From contig JAVBYB010000073.1 of assembly GCA_030824255.1 (NCBI GenBank), forward strand, positions 1 to 8,860: a stretch of DNA of 8,860 bases. Direction: 5' to 3'. The stretch's first letter is position 1. Every line of letters begins with the position of its first letter. Below are positions 1-6,448 of this stretch, in pieces. The notes beneath the pieces are model-generated. The model saw only the letters and a program-made list of their open reading frames with translations. It ran no database searches and was not told the origin of the DNA. The position numbers and the translations under genes were made by a program. Source of the DNA: a bacterium. GTDB lineage: Bacteria; Pseudomonadota; Alphaproteobacteria; Caulobacterales; Hyphomonadaceae.

Positions 1-1
1 G

Positions 2-181
2 CGCAATCCGAGGCCCTACTTTTTCCGAAACGGCTGTCCGTATCCCACGGACGCAAGTGGCGCCGTCGTAAATGGGTCCAAGCCGCTGGAGGCGTGTGAT
101 CCGGGTGGGGGGCAGCGCCTGCTTGAATTCTGGCGAACTGGCAAAAAGGACGAGCTGGAGCACCGAACGCTGGATGAGTAG
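2..181 (+). CDS. possible 3' end of an unrecognised protein gene, cut by the window edge
   Basis: This frame is open from the window edge to a TAG at 179-181 and gives 59 residues with no start in view. The composition is protein-like: two cysteines (residues 12 and 32 of the fragment), a Gly/Pro-rich middle and a charged tail ending DELEHRTLDE. About two thirds of the codons end in G or C by hand count, somewhat below the nuo genes. I do not recognise the family. The other plus-strand frames here stop early or read as Arg-rich shadow peptides, so this is the best candidate for an upstream gene ending just before the peptidase. It could still be a chance open frame; the sequence to the left would decide. 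Confidence 0.4.
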   Translation, partial: RNPRPYFFRNGCPYPTDASGAVVNGSKPLEACDPGGGQRLLEFWRTGKKDELEHRTLDE

Positions 182-324
182 GCGTAACCGCAGGGTTTGT
201 GCGATAGCGGGTCGCGCTGGCCAGCGTCAGTTCGCGCATGAGGCGAGTTTGCCGATCGCATCAACGTCGCGGTGACTCTTCATCGATAAACGCTAAAACC
301 GGAGTTGGGTCGGTTCGAACTTCC

Positions 325-329
325 GGGAG
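325..329 (+). promoter_or_regulatory. ribosome binding site that sets the peptidase start
   Basis: GGGAG lies 7 bases before the ATG at 337. The reading frame extends upstream to an ATG at 238, but that start would put 33 polar, Arg/Ser-rich residues before a clean signal peptide. The Shine-Dalgarno match and the signal peptide both point to 337. No convincing sigma-70 promoter is visible in 182-324; the only AT-richer patch is about 280-300. Confidence 0.6.
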
Positions 330-336
330 CCTGTGG

Positions 337-2766
337 ATGAAATTGGCTTGGGCGATGCTGACGGCGGCGATTCTGGCTGTCGGGCTTGCGGCTGGCGGCG
401 CGTCGGCTGACGCCAACAAGCAGACGAAGGGCAAGTTCGACGACAAGTTCAGGCAGCTTGAGGTCGACCTGCCGACGCCGAACACCTATCGCACCGCTTC
501 CGGCGCGCCGGGCGAGGCCTACTGGCAGCAGCAGGCCGACTATTCGATCAATGCGACGCTGGACGAGGCGGCCAAGCGGATCACGGCGACGGGGACGATC
601 ACCTATCGCAACAACTCGCCGCATCCGCTGAACTACATCTGGCTGCAGCTCGACCAGAACATCTTCAAGCAGAACTCCGTCTCGCGAACGACGCAGAAAG
701 CAGCGAGCGACGCGGTGAGCATCTCCGCGATGCGGCAGATGCAGTCACTGGCGGCGACGCCGCATGGCTACGACATCCAGTCGGTGACGGACGGATCGAA
801 CGCGGCGCTCCGCTACACGATCAACGACACGATGATGCGGGTGGATCTCGCGCGGCCGCTGGCGCCGAAGCAGTCGGCGACGGTGAAGCTGGCCTGGGCC
901 TACAACATCACCGACCATGGCCTGTTCGGCGGGCGGACGGGATATGAGTATTTCCGCGACAGCGACACCTATCAGTTCTTTGTCGCGCACTGGTTTCCGC
1001 GTCTGGCGGCGTACACCGACTACACGGGCTGGCAGCACAAGCAGTTTCTCGGCAGCGGTGAGTTCACGCTGGAGTTCGGGAACTATGATGTCGCGATCAC
1101 GGTGCCGGCGGATCATATCCTCACCGCGACGGGCGTGCTGCAGAATCCGAACGAGGTTCTGAGCGCGGAGCAGCGCAGCAGGCTGGCGCAGGCGCGGCGC
1201 GAGTATGCAAAGCCCATCTATATCGTGACGCCGGAAGAAGCGCTGGCGAACGAGAAAGAGGGCGCGACAGGGACGAGGACCTGGCGCTGGAAGGCCGGGA
1301 ATGTGCGCGATTTCGCGTGGGCTTCGAGCCGCAAATACATCTGGGACGCCATGGCGGTGAAGCAGCCGGACGGCGCAGATGTGCTGGCGCAATCCTTCTT
1401 CCCGAACGAGGGCGATCCGTTGTGGTCGCTGTATTCGACGCGCTCCATTGCGCACACGATCGACGTCTATTCGGAGTTCTCCTTCCCGTATCCCTATCCG
1501 ACCGCGATCTCGATCAACACGTGGCTGGGCGGGGGGATGGAGTATCCCATGATCTCGTTCAACGGCGGCCGTCCGGTCAAGGATGCGAAGACCGGCGTGA
1601 ACACCTACACGCGGCAGGTGCGCGACAGCATGATCGGCGTGATCATCCACGAGATCGGCCACAACTATGTGCCGATGATCATCAACACGGATGAGCGTCA
1701 GTGGACGTGGATGGACGAGGGGCTGAACTCCTTCCTCGACTACATGGCGAAGAAGCGCTGGGACGAGGACTTTCCGGGGCGCAACGGGCCGTCGAACATT
1801 CTCGATGGCATGACGGCTTACATGATGAGCGAGGACCAGGTTCCGATCATGACGAACTCGGAATCGGTGAAGCAGCTCGGCAACAACGCCTATGGCAAGC
1901 CGACGGCGGCGCTGACCGTGCTGCGCGAGACGGTGATGGGGCGCGAGTTGTTCGACTTCGCGTTCAAGGAGTTTGCGCAGCGCTGGAAGTTCAAGCGGCC
2001 GACGCCGGCGGATTTCTTCCGCACGATGGAGGATGCCTCGGCGGTTGACCTCGACTGGTTCTGGCGCGGCTGGTTCTACACGACGGACCATGTGGACATC
2101 GCGCTGAAGGATGTACGGGCCTACCGCTTCTCGACACGCGATCCTGATGTGGAGGCGAGCCTGCAGCGCGAGCGGAGCGCGACGACGCAGCCGGATTCCC
2201 TGACGGTTCAGCAGAATCGGGCCGAGGGTCTGCAGACCTATATGGAGCGCCATCCCGAGGCGCGGGACTTCTACAGCGAGAACGATACGTTCGAGCCCAC
2301 GAACAAGGACCGCAATGACTATCAGTCATGGCTGGAGGCGCTGAAGGAGCCGGACAAGTCGGCGTTCGAGGCGGCGCTGCGGGACAATCCGTTCATCTAC
2401 TTCATGGATTTCGAGAATGTGGGCGGGCTCGTGATGCCGCTTCCGCTGCGTTTCACGTTTGAGGATGGGACGGTGAAGGATATTGTCATTCCGGCCGAGA
2501 TCTGGCGCGACAACAACGAGAAGGTCAGCAAGCTGTTCGTCGAGACCAAGAAGATCGTGTCGGTTGAGCTGGACGCGCGGCGCCAGATTGCTGACGCTGT
2601 TCGATCGAACAACGGCTTCCCGCAGAAGAACGAGCCCAGCCGGCTCGACATCTTCCGCTCGACGCAGGCTGGCGCGCGCAATCAGATGGCGGATGCGATG
2701 GTGGAGCTGAGGGCGAAGGCGGCGCCGCCGGCCAGCGCAACGGCGCCGATTGCGCCCAGCAACTGA
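337..2766 (+). CDS. secreted M1-family zinc metallopeptidase (aminopeptidase-like)
   Basis: The product has 809 residues. Residues 1-24 form a signal peptide (Lys2, a hydrophobic Ala/Leu core, cleavage near ASA|DA), so the enzyme should be periplasmic or secreted. An N-terminal beta domain starts near residue 65. The substrate-binding motif GGGMEYP (398-404) matches the GxMEN-type motif of M1 peptidases. The zinc site HEIGH (438-442) is followed after exactly 18 residues by Glu461, giving the full HEXXH-X18-E signature. Tyr519 in AYGKPTAAL fits the catalytic tyrosine. A further beta-rich region (about 690-780) and a short Ala/Pro tail complete the protein. M1 enzymes remove N-terminal residues from peptides; the actual substrate cannot be read from sequence. 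All key residues are present, so it should be active. A DUF6702 gene follows 25 bases downstream, probably co-transcribed. Confidence 0.93.
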   Translation: MKLAWAMLTAAILAVGLAAGGASADANKQTKGKFDDKFRQLEVDLPTPNTYRTASGAPGEAYWQQQADYSINATLDEAAKRITATGTITYRNNSPHPLNYIWLQLDQNIFKQNSVSRTTQKAASDAVSISAMRQMQSLAATPHGYDIQSVTDGSNAALRYTINDTMMRVDLARPLAPKQSATVKLAWAYNITDHGLFGGRTGYEYFRDSDTYQFFVAHWFPRLAAYTDYTGWQHKQFLGSGEFTLEFGNYDVAITVPADHILTATGVLQNPNEVLSAEQRSRLAQARREYAKPIYIVTPEEALANEKEGATGTRTWRWKAGNVRDFAWASSRKYIWDAMAVKQPDGADVLAQSFFPNEGDPLWSLYSTRSIAHTIDVYSEFSFPYPYPTAISINTWLGGGMEYPMISFNGGRPVKDAKTGVNTYTRQVRDSMIGVIIHEIGHNYVPMIINTDERQWTWMDEGLNSFLDYMAKKRWDEDFPGRNGPSNILDGMTAYMMSEDQVPIMTNSESVKQLGNNAYGKPTAALTVLRETVMGRELFDFAFKEFAQRWKFKRPTPADFFRTMEDASAVDLDWFWRGWFYTTDHVDIALKDVRAYRFSTRDPDVEASLQRERSATTQPDSLTVQQNRAEGLQTYMERHPEARDFYSENDTFEPTNKDRNDYQSWLEALKEPDKSAFEAALRDNPFIYFMDFENVGGLVMPLPLRFTFEDGTVKDIVIPAEIWRDNNEKVSKLFVETKKIVSVELDARRQIADAVRSNNGFPQKNEPSRLDIFRSTQAGARNQMADAMVELRAKAAPPASATAPIAPSN

Positions 2767-2779
2767 AGCGTCGGCAATT

Positions 2780-2785
2780 GAGGAG
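2780..2785 (+). promoter_or_regulatory. ribosome binding site supporting a GTG start for the DUF6702 gene
   Basis: GAGGAG sits 6 bases before GTG at 2792 but directly abuts the in-frame ATG at 2786, leaving no spacer. The site therefore favours GTG. The two choices differ by only two residues. Confidence 0.55.
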
Positions 2786-2791
2786 ATGGCC

Positions 2792-3310
2792 GTGAGCAGC
2801 AGGGTGGTCAGCATCACGCGCAGGATGGCGGTTGTCGCCGGATGTGCGCTTGCTGTTGCCCCGCCGGCGCTGGCCCATCGCGCGCAGACTGTGCTGTCGA
2901 CGGTGATCTGGAATGCAGGCTCCGGGATGCTGGAGGTGACGCACCGCATGCACGCGCACGATGCTGAACTGGCGCTGCAGGCGAAGGCGGGCGGGGCGCA
3001 GTCTGACATCACGATGCTGCAGGAGCAGGCGAAGCTGATGCTCTACATCGAGCAGAGCTTCGTGCTGACGGACGGGGTGAAGATGATCGCGCTGGAGCCG
3101 CTGGGTGCGGAGATCGAGGGCGAAGCAATCCTGCTCTATCAGGAGTGCAAGCTGGCGGCGGCGCCCCGCGAGCTGTCGATCGACAACCGGCTGCTGCGCG
3201 ATGTTTTCGACGGGCAGACGAACCTGGTGAACGTGCGGCTGGCGCAGCGCACGCGGACGCTGATCTTCTCCGGCAAGGACGGAGTGAAGCGGGCTGAGGG
3301 ACTGTTGTAG
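2792..3310 (+). CDS. exported DUF6702 family protein
   Basis: The product has 172 residues from the GTG start. Residues 1-28 form a signal peptide (Arg10-Arg11, hydrophobic core, cleavage at ALA|HR), so the mature protein would begin with His29 in the periplasm. The core fits my recollection of DUF6702: a strand pair leading into EVTHRMHAHDAELAL (48-62), and a late segment NRLLRDVFDGQTNLVNV that resembles the family's N-x-L-...-Q-x-N-x-V block. The function of DUF6702 is unknown to me. From memory, its members often sit beside M1 peptidases, as here. The gap to the peptidase stop is 25 bases with no promoter room, so a shared transcript is likely. A possible metal site is raised in the findings. 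A Tat signal is possible from the Arg pair, but the residues after it fit poorly. Confidence 0.75.
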   Translation: MSSRVVSITRRMAVVAGCALAVAPPALAHRAQTVLSTVIWNAGSGMLEVTHRMHAHDAELALQAKAGGAQSDITMLQEQAKLMLYIEQSFVLTDGVKMIALEPLGAEIEGEAILLYQECKLAAAPRELSIDNRLLRDVFDGQTNLVNVRLAQRTRTLIFSGKDGVKRAEGLL

Positions 3311-3320
3311 GTCAGGGCGT

Positions 3321-3374
3321 GCGCGTTGCGCTATCCGCCGGCTTCGCCGGCAGCCCCCTCCGGCCCTGCGGGCC
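3321..3374. repeat. three consecutive GC-rich hairpins, REP-like intergenic element
   Basis: Three perfect stems, each with a 3-base loop, follow the DUF6702 stop: GCGC-gtt-GCGC (3321-3331), GCCGGC-ttc-GCCGGC (3337-3351) and GGCCC-tgc-GGGCC (3362-3374). The linker CAGCCCCCTC and the trailing ACCTCAC resemble dispersed palindromic intergenic repeats I recall from alphaproteobacterial genomes. No T-run follows, so it is not a standard intrinsic terminator, though it may protect or end the upstream mRNA. No second copy was seen in the window. Confidence 0.5.
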
Positions 3375-3407
3375 ACCTCACACACCGCGAGATCTGATAG
3401 CGCGCGT

Positions 3408-3426
3408 AGATGTTTTTCAGATGTTT
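3408..3426 (+). promoter_or_regulatory. direct repeat AGATGTTT x2, 11-base phased, upstream of the gspN-like gene
   Basis: AGATGTTT occurs at 3408-3415 and 3419-3426, 11 bases start to start, about one helical turn. Tandem half-sites with this phasing are typical of OmpR/PhoB-type response regulators, but the sequence does not match a PhoB or CtrA box that I know. It lies 62 bases before the next start codon. No clear -10/-35 pair was found beside it, so an operator role is only a suggestion. Confidence 0.25.
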
Positions 3427-3488
3427 CCTGACCTTCCACGCGGGACGTTCGGCCCGTAGAGTTCCCAGCGATACGTCAGGGGACTGCC

Positions 3489-4232
3489 ATGAGAGTGTTT
3501 CTGATCGCTGTAGTTGTGCTGGTCGGCGCGGTTGTGGGCGGGGCTGCGCTGTTGCCGATGTCGATGGCGGCGGACCTGGCAACCAACCGATTCCCGGATT
3601 TCAAGTTCAGCAAGGCCTCGGGCAGCGTGTGGGACGGGAAGCTGACGCAGGTGTCTTATGGCGAGCAGTTCATCGGCGATCTGACGGCCAAGACGGACCT
3701 GATGGGCGTGCTCGGCGGCAAGGCGGGGGGCGTGCTCAGCCTGTCGCGCGAGGGCTTCACGGGCCAGACGGACCTTTCCTTTGGTCTGTTCGGCGGCGGA
3801 ATGGAGATGAAGGACCTGACCCTTGAGGGCAACACGGCGCTGGTTCCGGGGATGCCGGCGGCGCTGGCCGACAAGGACGGCAGGTTTTCGCTGCAGGTGA
3901 AGGACGTGAAGTTCGTCGACAACCTGTGCGAGTCGGCGACGGGCGAGGTCTGGACCGACACACTGGCCAAGGTGAACGTGCGGGGCTGGGTCGGACCGGA
4001 GCTGCGCGGGCCGGTAACCTGCAAGGATGGCAATCTCAATGTTGAGGCGCGCGGCAAGGCTGCGACGGGGGAGGATGTGCTGGCCACCCTCACCATCAGC
4101 CAGCACCTCGACATGAACCTGGAAACGACGATTTCGAACGCCAGCCCGGCGGCTTTTGCGGCCTTGGCGGACGTCGGATTCGTAAGGGATGGGGATAAGC
4201 TGGTGCTGCGACAGGAAATGGGGGGCCGTTAA
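3489..4232 (+). CDS. gspN: type II secretion system protein N (GspN)-like
   Basis: The product has 247 residues, close to the usual GspN length. Residues 4-28 form one N-terminal hydrophobic anchor, and the rest would lie in the periplasm. The body alternates short beta strands and Gly turns in the GspN manner: GSVWDGKL (45-52), a repeated gain-of-Gly strand pattern, and a Cys pair (Cys147 in NLCESATGEVW, Cys178 in GPVTCKDGNL) that could form a disulfide. GspN is an accessory inner-membrane component of the type II secretion apparatus, which exports folded proteins across the outer membrane. The start is supported by AGGGGA at 3478-3483, 5 bases before ATG. No other gsp gene is in the window; neighbours are a DUF6702 gene and a tRNA. 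Assignment rests on fold-like pattern and length, so another AsmA/GspN-like beta protein is possible. Confidence 0.65.
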   Translation: MRVFLIAVVVLVGAVVGGAALLPMSMAADLATNRFPDFKFSKASGSVWDGKLTQVSYGEQFIGDLTAKTDLMGVLGGKAGGVLSLSREGFTGQTDLSFGLFGGGMEMKDLTLEGNTALVPGMPAALADKDGRFSLQVKDVKFVDNLCESATGEVWTDTLAKVNVRGWVGPELRGPVTCKDGNLNVEARGKAATGEDVLATLTISQHLDMNLETTISNASPAAFAALADVGFVRDGDKLVLRQEMGGR

Positions 4233-4254
4233 GCACTCTCGCGCCGCATTCCGC

Positions 4255-4281
4255 TTGACCAGCACGGCGAGCACGCATAAA
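4255..4281 (+). promoter_or_regulatory. putative promoter of the tRNA-Asp gene
   Basis: TTGACC (4255-4260) is a near-consensus -35 box, and CATAAA (4276-4281) is a possible -10 at a short 15-base spacing. An alternative -10, TAAACG, has ideal 17-base spacing but matches less well. Transcription would start near 4288, leaving a leader of about 19 bases before the tRNA. Confidence 0.45.
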
Positions 4282-4292
4282 CGCTGCCTCCT

Positions 4293-4391
4293 TCGACACC
4301 GGCGATGCGGGTGTAGCTCAGTTGGTTAGAGTGCCGGCCTGTCACGCCGGAGGTCGCGGGTTCGAGCCCCGTCACTCGCGCCAGGTGTCGA
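4293..4391 (+). repeat. 8-bp inverted repeat joining tRNA leader and trailer
   Basis: TCGACACC (4293-4300) in the leader is the exact reverse complement of GGTGTCGA (4384-4391), which begins at the base after the encoded CCA. In the precursor RNA these could form a stem enclosing the whole tRNA. The leader can also pair over 5 bases (ACACC 4296-4300) with GGTGT (4310-4314) inside the tRNA 5' strand. Confidence 0.5.
4307..4383 (+). tRNA. tRNA-Asp (anticodon GTC), CCA encoded
   Basis: A complete cloverleaf can be drawn. The acceptor arm GCGGGTG pairs with CACTCGC (one G-T wobble). The D arm follows TAGCTCAGTTGGTTAGAG. The anticodon stem CCGGC/GCCGG encloses loop CTGTCAC with anticodon GTC at 4341-4343. 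The T arm GCGGG/CCCGT holds TTCGAGC, and discriminator G4380 precedes a genomic CCA (4381-4383). GTC reads Asp codons GAC and GAT. The next coding region starts 21 bases after the CCA, with no terminator between. Confidence 0.97.
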
Positions 4392-4404
4392 GAAAGCGGG
4401 TCTG

Positions 4405-5376
4405 ATGTCCGCAAATTCTGAAAATACGAGTGAGTTCAGCGCGCAAGCGCTGGATCCTCGCGTGGCGGAAGCCAATCGCGTGCTGCTGGGCGGGAACGTT
4501 CCGGGGGCGACTTCCTTGTATCGCGCGGCCTTGGGGGCAGGGGTCGCTGCCGCCGCCGAGCGACTCGCGGTGCTGGCTGCCGTGGGCGTCAGCCGGGCGG
4601 CGAACTGGCAGGAGGCGATCGGGTGGCTGGTGAAGGGTGCGGACATGGGTCACGCGCCGTGTCAGCGGCAGATCGCGGTGCTTGCCGGGCAGGAGGATGC
4701 CCGGATCGAGGGGTCATGGCTGGGGCTGGCCCGGTCGATCGACATGAAATGGATGCTGAAGGCGCCAAAACTGACGCGGGTGCATGAGTCGCCGGCGATT
4801 GCGCTGATCGAGGGGATGGCCACGCCGGCGATGTGCCGCTGGCTTATCCACAGGGCTGATGCGCGGCTGGCGCGGGGCAAGATCGGCGACTACGCGACGG
4901 GGAAGGGCGCCGAGGACGAAATCCGGACCGGGCTGGCGGCGGGATTCGGTCTGGTGGACACGGATGTCGTGCTGGTGATGACGCAGAAGCGGCTGGAGCT
5001 GGCGTCGGGGCTAAAGGTGCTGCAGCAGGAAGCGCCCCACGTGCTGAGCTATGAGCCGGGGCAGGAATACAAGGCGCATTTCGATTTCTTCGCGCCCGGC
5101 GAGCCGGCGTTCCAGCATACGCTGAAGACGATGGGGCAGCGCATCGGCACGTGCCTGACCTGGCTGAACGACGACTATGACGGCGGCGAGACCGCGTTCC
5201 TCAAGATCGACTGGAAGCACAAGGGCAAGGCGGGCGACGCCCTGCTGTTCCTGAATGTGAGGACCAGCGACAGGATGCCCGACCCGATGTCGCTCCACGC
5301 CGGTTTGCGAGTGACTCGCGGCAGGAAGTGGCTGTTGTCGCAATGGGTTCGCGACAGGGTTCAGCCGATCGTCTGA
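4405..5376 (+). CDS. 2-oxoglutarate/Fe(II)-dependent oxygenase, prolyl 4-hydroxylase type, with Sel1/TPR-like N-terminus
   Basis: The product has 323 residues and no signal peptide, so it is probably cytoplasmic. Residues about 15-95 are helical and Ala-rich with a Sel1/TPR-like unit (NWQEAIGWLVKGADMGHAPC), usually a protein-binding surface. Residues about 200-320 form the P4H-type double-stranded beta helix. Iron ligands are His225 and Asp227 in AHFDFF, and His298 in SLHAGLRV; Lys308 in GRKW should bind 2-oxoglutarate. GGETAFLKI is the usual loop between them. The family hydroxylates proline or related residues in proteins, using O2 and releasing succinate and CO2; the target here is unknown. 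The upstream Shine-Dalgarno match is weak (GCGGG, 4396-4400), and the gene starts 21 bases after tRNA-Asp with no visible promoter of its own. Confidence 0.88.
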   Translation: MSANSENTSEFSAQALDPRVAEANRVLLGGNVPGATSLYRAALGAGVAAAAERLAVLAAVGVSRAANWQEAIGWLVKGADMGHAPCQRQIAVLAGQEDARIEGSWLGLARSIDMKWMLKAPKLTRVHESPAIALIEGMATPAMCRWLIHRADARLARGKIGDYATGKGAEDEIRTGLAAGFGLVDTDVVLVMTQKRLELASGLKVLQQEAPHVLSYEPGQEYKAHFDFFAPGEPAFQHTLKTMGQRIGTCLTWLNDDYDGGETAFLKIDWKHKGKAGDALLFLNVRTSDRMPDPMSLHAGLRVTRGRKWLLSQWVRDRVQPIV

Positions 5377-5543
5377 GATCACGCATCGTTGCGACGTTCC
5401 ATCGCAGAGAACGTGGCGCCAAAGCCCGGAAACAAGGCCGAAAAGTCGCGGTCCACTCAAGATTGGGGACGGCGCCGGGGGGCTCTCTTGCCTCTCGCGT
5501 CAAAGCGGACTAGGCCACGACCAAAATATAACCGAGGGTTCAT
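5377..5543 (+). promoter_or_regulatory. leader region of the nuo operon
   Basis: This 167-base gap should carry the complex I operon promoter. No box pair is convincing: TTGCCT (5488-5493) has only a poor -10 at suitable spacing, and TATAAC (5527-5532) lies too near the start codon to serve a normal promoter. A weak inverted repeat, ACGTTC/GAACGT with a 9-base loop, spans 5394-5414 just after the oxygenase stop and lacks a T-run. The ribosome binding site GAGGG (5534-5538) is 5 bases before the nuoA ATG. Confidence 0.4.
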
Positions 5544-5918
5544 ATGCAAGGCGTGGAGACACTCGTCATCGAGTATCTGCCGGTCGTGATCTTCCTCGCG
5601 ATCGCCATTGTTCTCAGCTGTCTTTTCCTCGTCGCGTCGGCCCTGCTGGCGCCGCGCAAGCCCGATCCGGAAAAGCTGTCGGCTTATGAGTGCGGATTCA
5701 ACGCATTCGACGACGCGCGGATGAAGTTCGACGTGCGATTCTACCTCGTCTCGATCCTCTTCATCATCTTCGACCTCGAGGTGGCGTTTCTCTTCCCGTG
5801 GGTTTTCCAGGTCGCCGAAGGCAACATTGTGGCCTTCTGGTCGATGATGGGCTTCCTCGGCGTGCTGACCATCGGATTCGTCTATGAGTGGCGCCGTGGC
5901 GCGCTGGAGTGGCAGTGA
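5544..5918 (+). CDS. nuoA: NADH-quinone oxidoreductase subunit A
   Basis: The product has 124 residues, normal for NuoA, a small inner-membrane subunit at the junction of the peripheral and membrane arms of proton-pumping complex I. Three transmembrane helices are visible at about residues 10-35, 65-88 and 93-115. The loop between helices 1 and 2 carries the conserved [20 protein letters not shown] block, followed by [20 protein letters not shown] with the conserved acidic residues of helix 2. GAGGG sits 5 bases upstream. It is the first gene of the operon; its TGA shares an A with the nuoB ATG (TGATG). Nothing is missing. Confidence 0.97.
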   Translation: MQGVETLVIEYLPVVIFLAIAIVLSCLFLVASALLAPRKPDPEKLSAYECGFNAFDDARMKFDVRFYLVSILFIIFDLEVAFLFPWVFQVAEGNIVAFWSMMGFLGVLTIGFVYEWRRGALEWQ

Positions 5919-6448
5919 TGGCTGACGCGAAGAGCACCGCCGTTGTGAAGCCGAGCGATCCGTATTTCGCCGGCCTGTCCGACGAACTGGCGGACAAGGG
6001 TTTTGTCGTCGCCGCCGCTGACGACCTGATCACATGGGCGCGCACCGGCTCGCTGATGTGGATGACTTTCGGCCTCGCCTGCTGCGCGGTCGAGATGATG
6101 CAGGCGTCGATGCCGCGCTATGACATGGAGCGGTTTGGCGCCGCCCCGCGCGCCTCGCCGCGCCAGTCGGACGTGATGATCGTCGCCGGCACGCTGACCA
6201 ACAAGATGGCTCCCGCCCTCCGCAAGGTCTACGACCAGATGCCGGAGCCGCGTTACGTGATCTCGATGGGCTCGTGCGCCAATGGCGGCGGGTATTACCA
6301 TTACAGCTACGCGGTCGTGCGCGGATGCGACCGCATCGTGCCGGTGGACATCTACATTCCCGGCTGCCCCCCGACTGCCGAAGCCCTGATCTACGGTCTC
6401 CTGCAGCTGCAGAAGAAGATCCGTCGCGAGGGGAGCATCGAGCGATGA
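5918..6448 (+). CDS. nuoB: NADH-quinone oxidoreductase subunit B (cluster N2 subunit)
   Basis: The product has 176 residues. NuoB holds the terminal [4Fe-4S] cluster N2, which hands electrons to quinone at the NuoB/NuoD interface. All four ligands are present: adjacent Cys55-Cys56 in [10 protein letters not shown], Cys120 in [10 protein letters not shown], and Cys150 in IPGCPP. The first 35 residues are a variable N-terminal tail. I chose the ATG at 5918, which overlaps the nuoA stop by one base and has GGAG 8 bases upstream. The GTG at 5888 would only add residues encoded inside nuoA. The 3' end overlaps nuoC by 4 bases (ATGA). Confidence 0.97.
   Translation: MADAKSTAVVKPSDPYFAGLSDELADKGFVVAAADDLITWARTGSLMWMTFGLACCAVEMMQASMPRYDMERFGAAPRASPRQSDVMIVAGTLTNKMAPALRKVYDQMPEPRYVISMGSCANGGGYYHYSYAVVRGCDRIVPVDIYIPGCPPTAEALIYGLLQLQKKIRREGSIER

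Noticed and set aside
215..226. Perfect palindrome CGCTGGCCAGCG
   Set aside because: It is 12 bases with no loop or T-run and no repeat elsewhere in view, so it is plausibly chance in GC-rich DNA.
72..275. A 67-codon + strand frame and an 82-codon - strand frame (16-264) in the left flank
   Set aside because: Both have shadow-like composition (Arg- or Ser/Pro-rich), no ribosome binding site and no recognisable motif.
238..336. Longer start for the peptidase at ATG 238
   Set aside because: It would place 33 polar, basic residues before a complete signal peptide, and the ATG at 337 has a well-spaced GGGAG.
745..2253. A 502-codon open frame on the - strand
   Set aside because: It is antisense to the well-supported M1 peptidase, is extremely Arg/His-rich and resembles no known protein. 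Long antisense frames are expected opposite a GC-rich gene.
4360..4383. tRNA-Asp 3' end as a phage or island attachment site
   Set aside because: No direct repeat of the tRNA 3' end and no integrase gene were found in the window.
5527..5532. TATAAC as the nuo -10 box
   Set aside because: It would start transcription at about the ribosome binding site, and no -35 lies at the right distance.
5888..5917. Upstream GTG start for nuoB
   Set aside because: It lies inside nuoA, adds residues not typical of NuoB, and the overlapping ATG at 5918 fits the coupling pattern of the operon.
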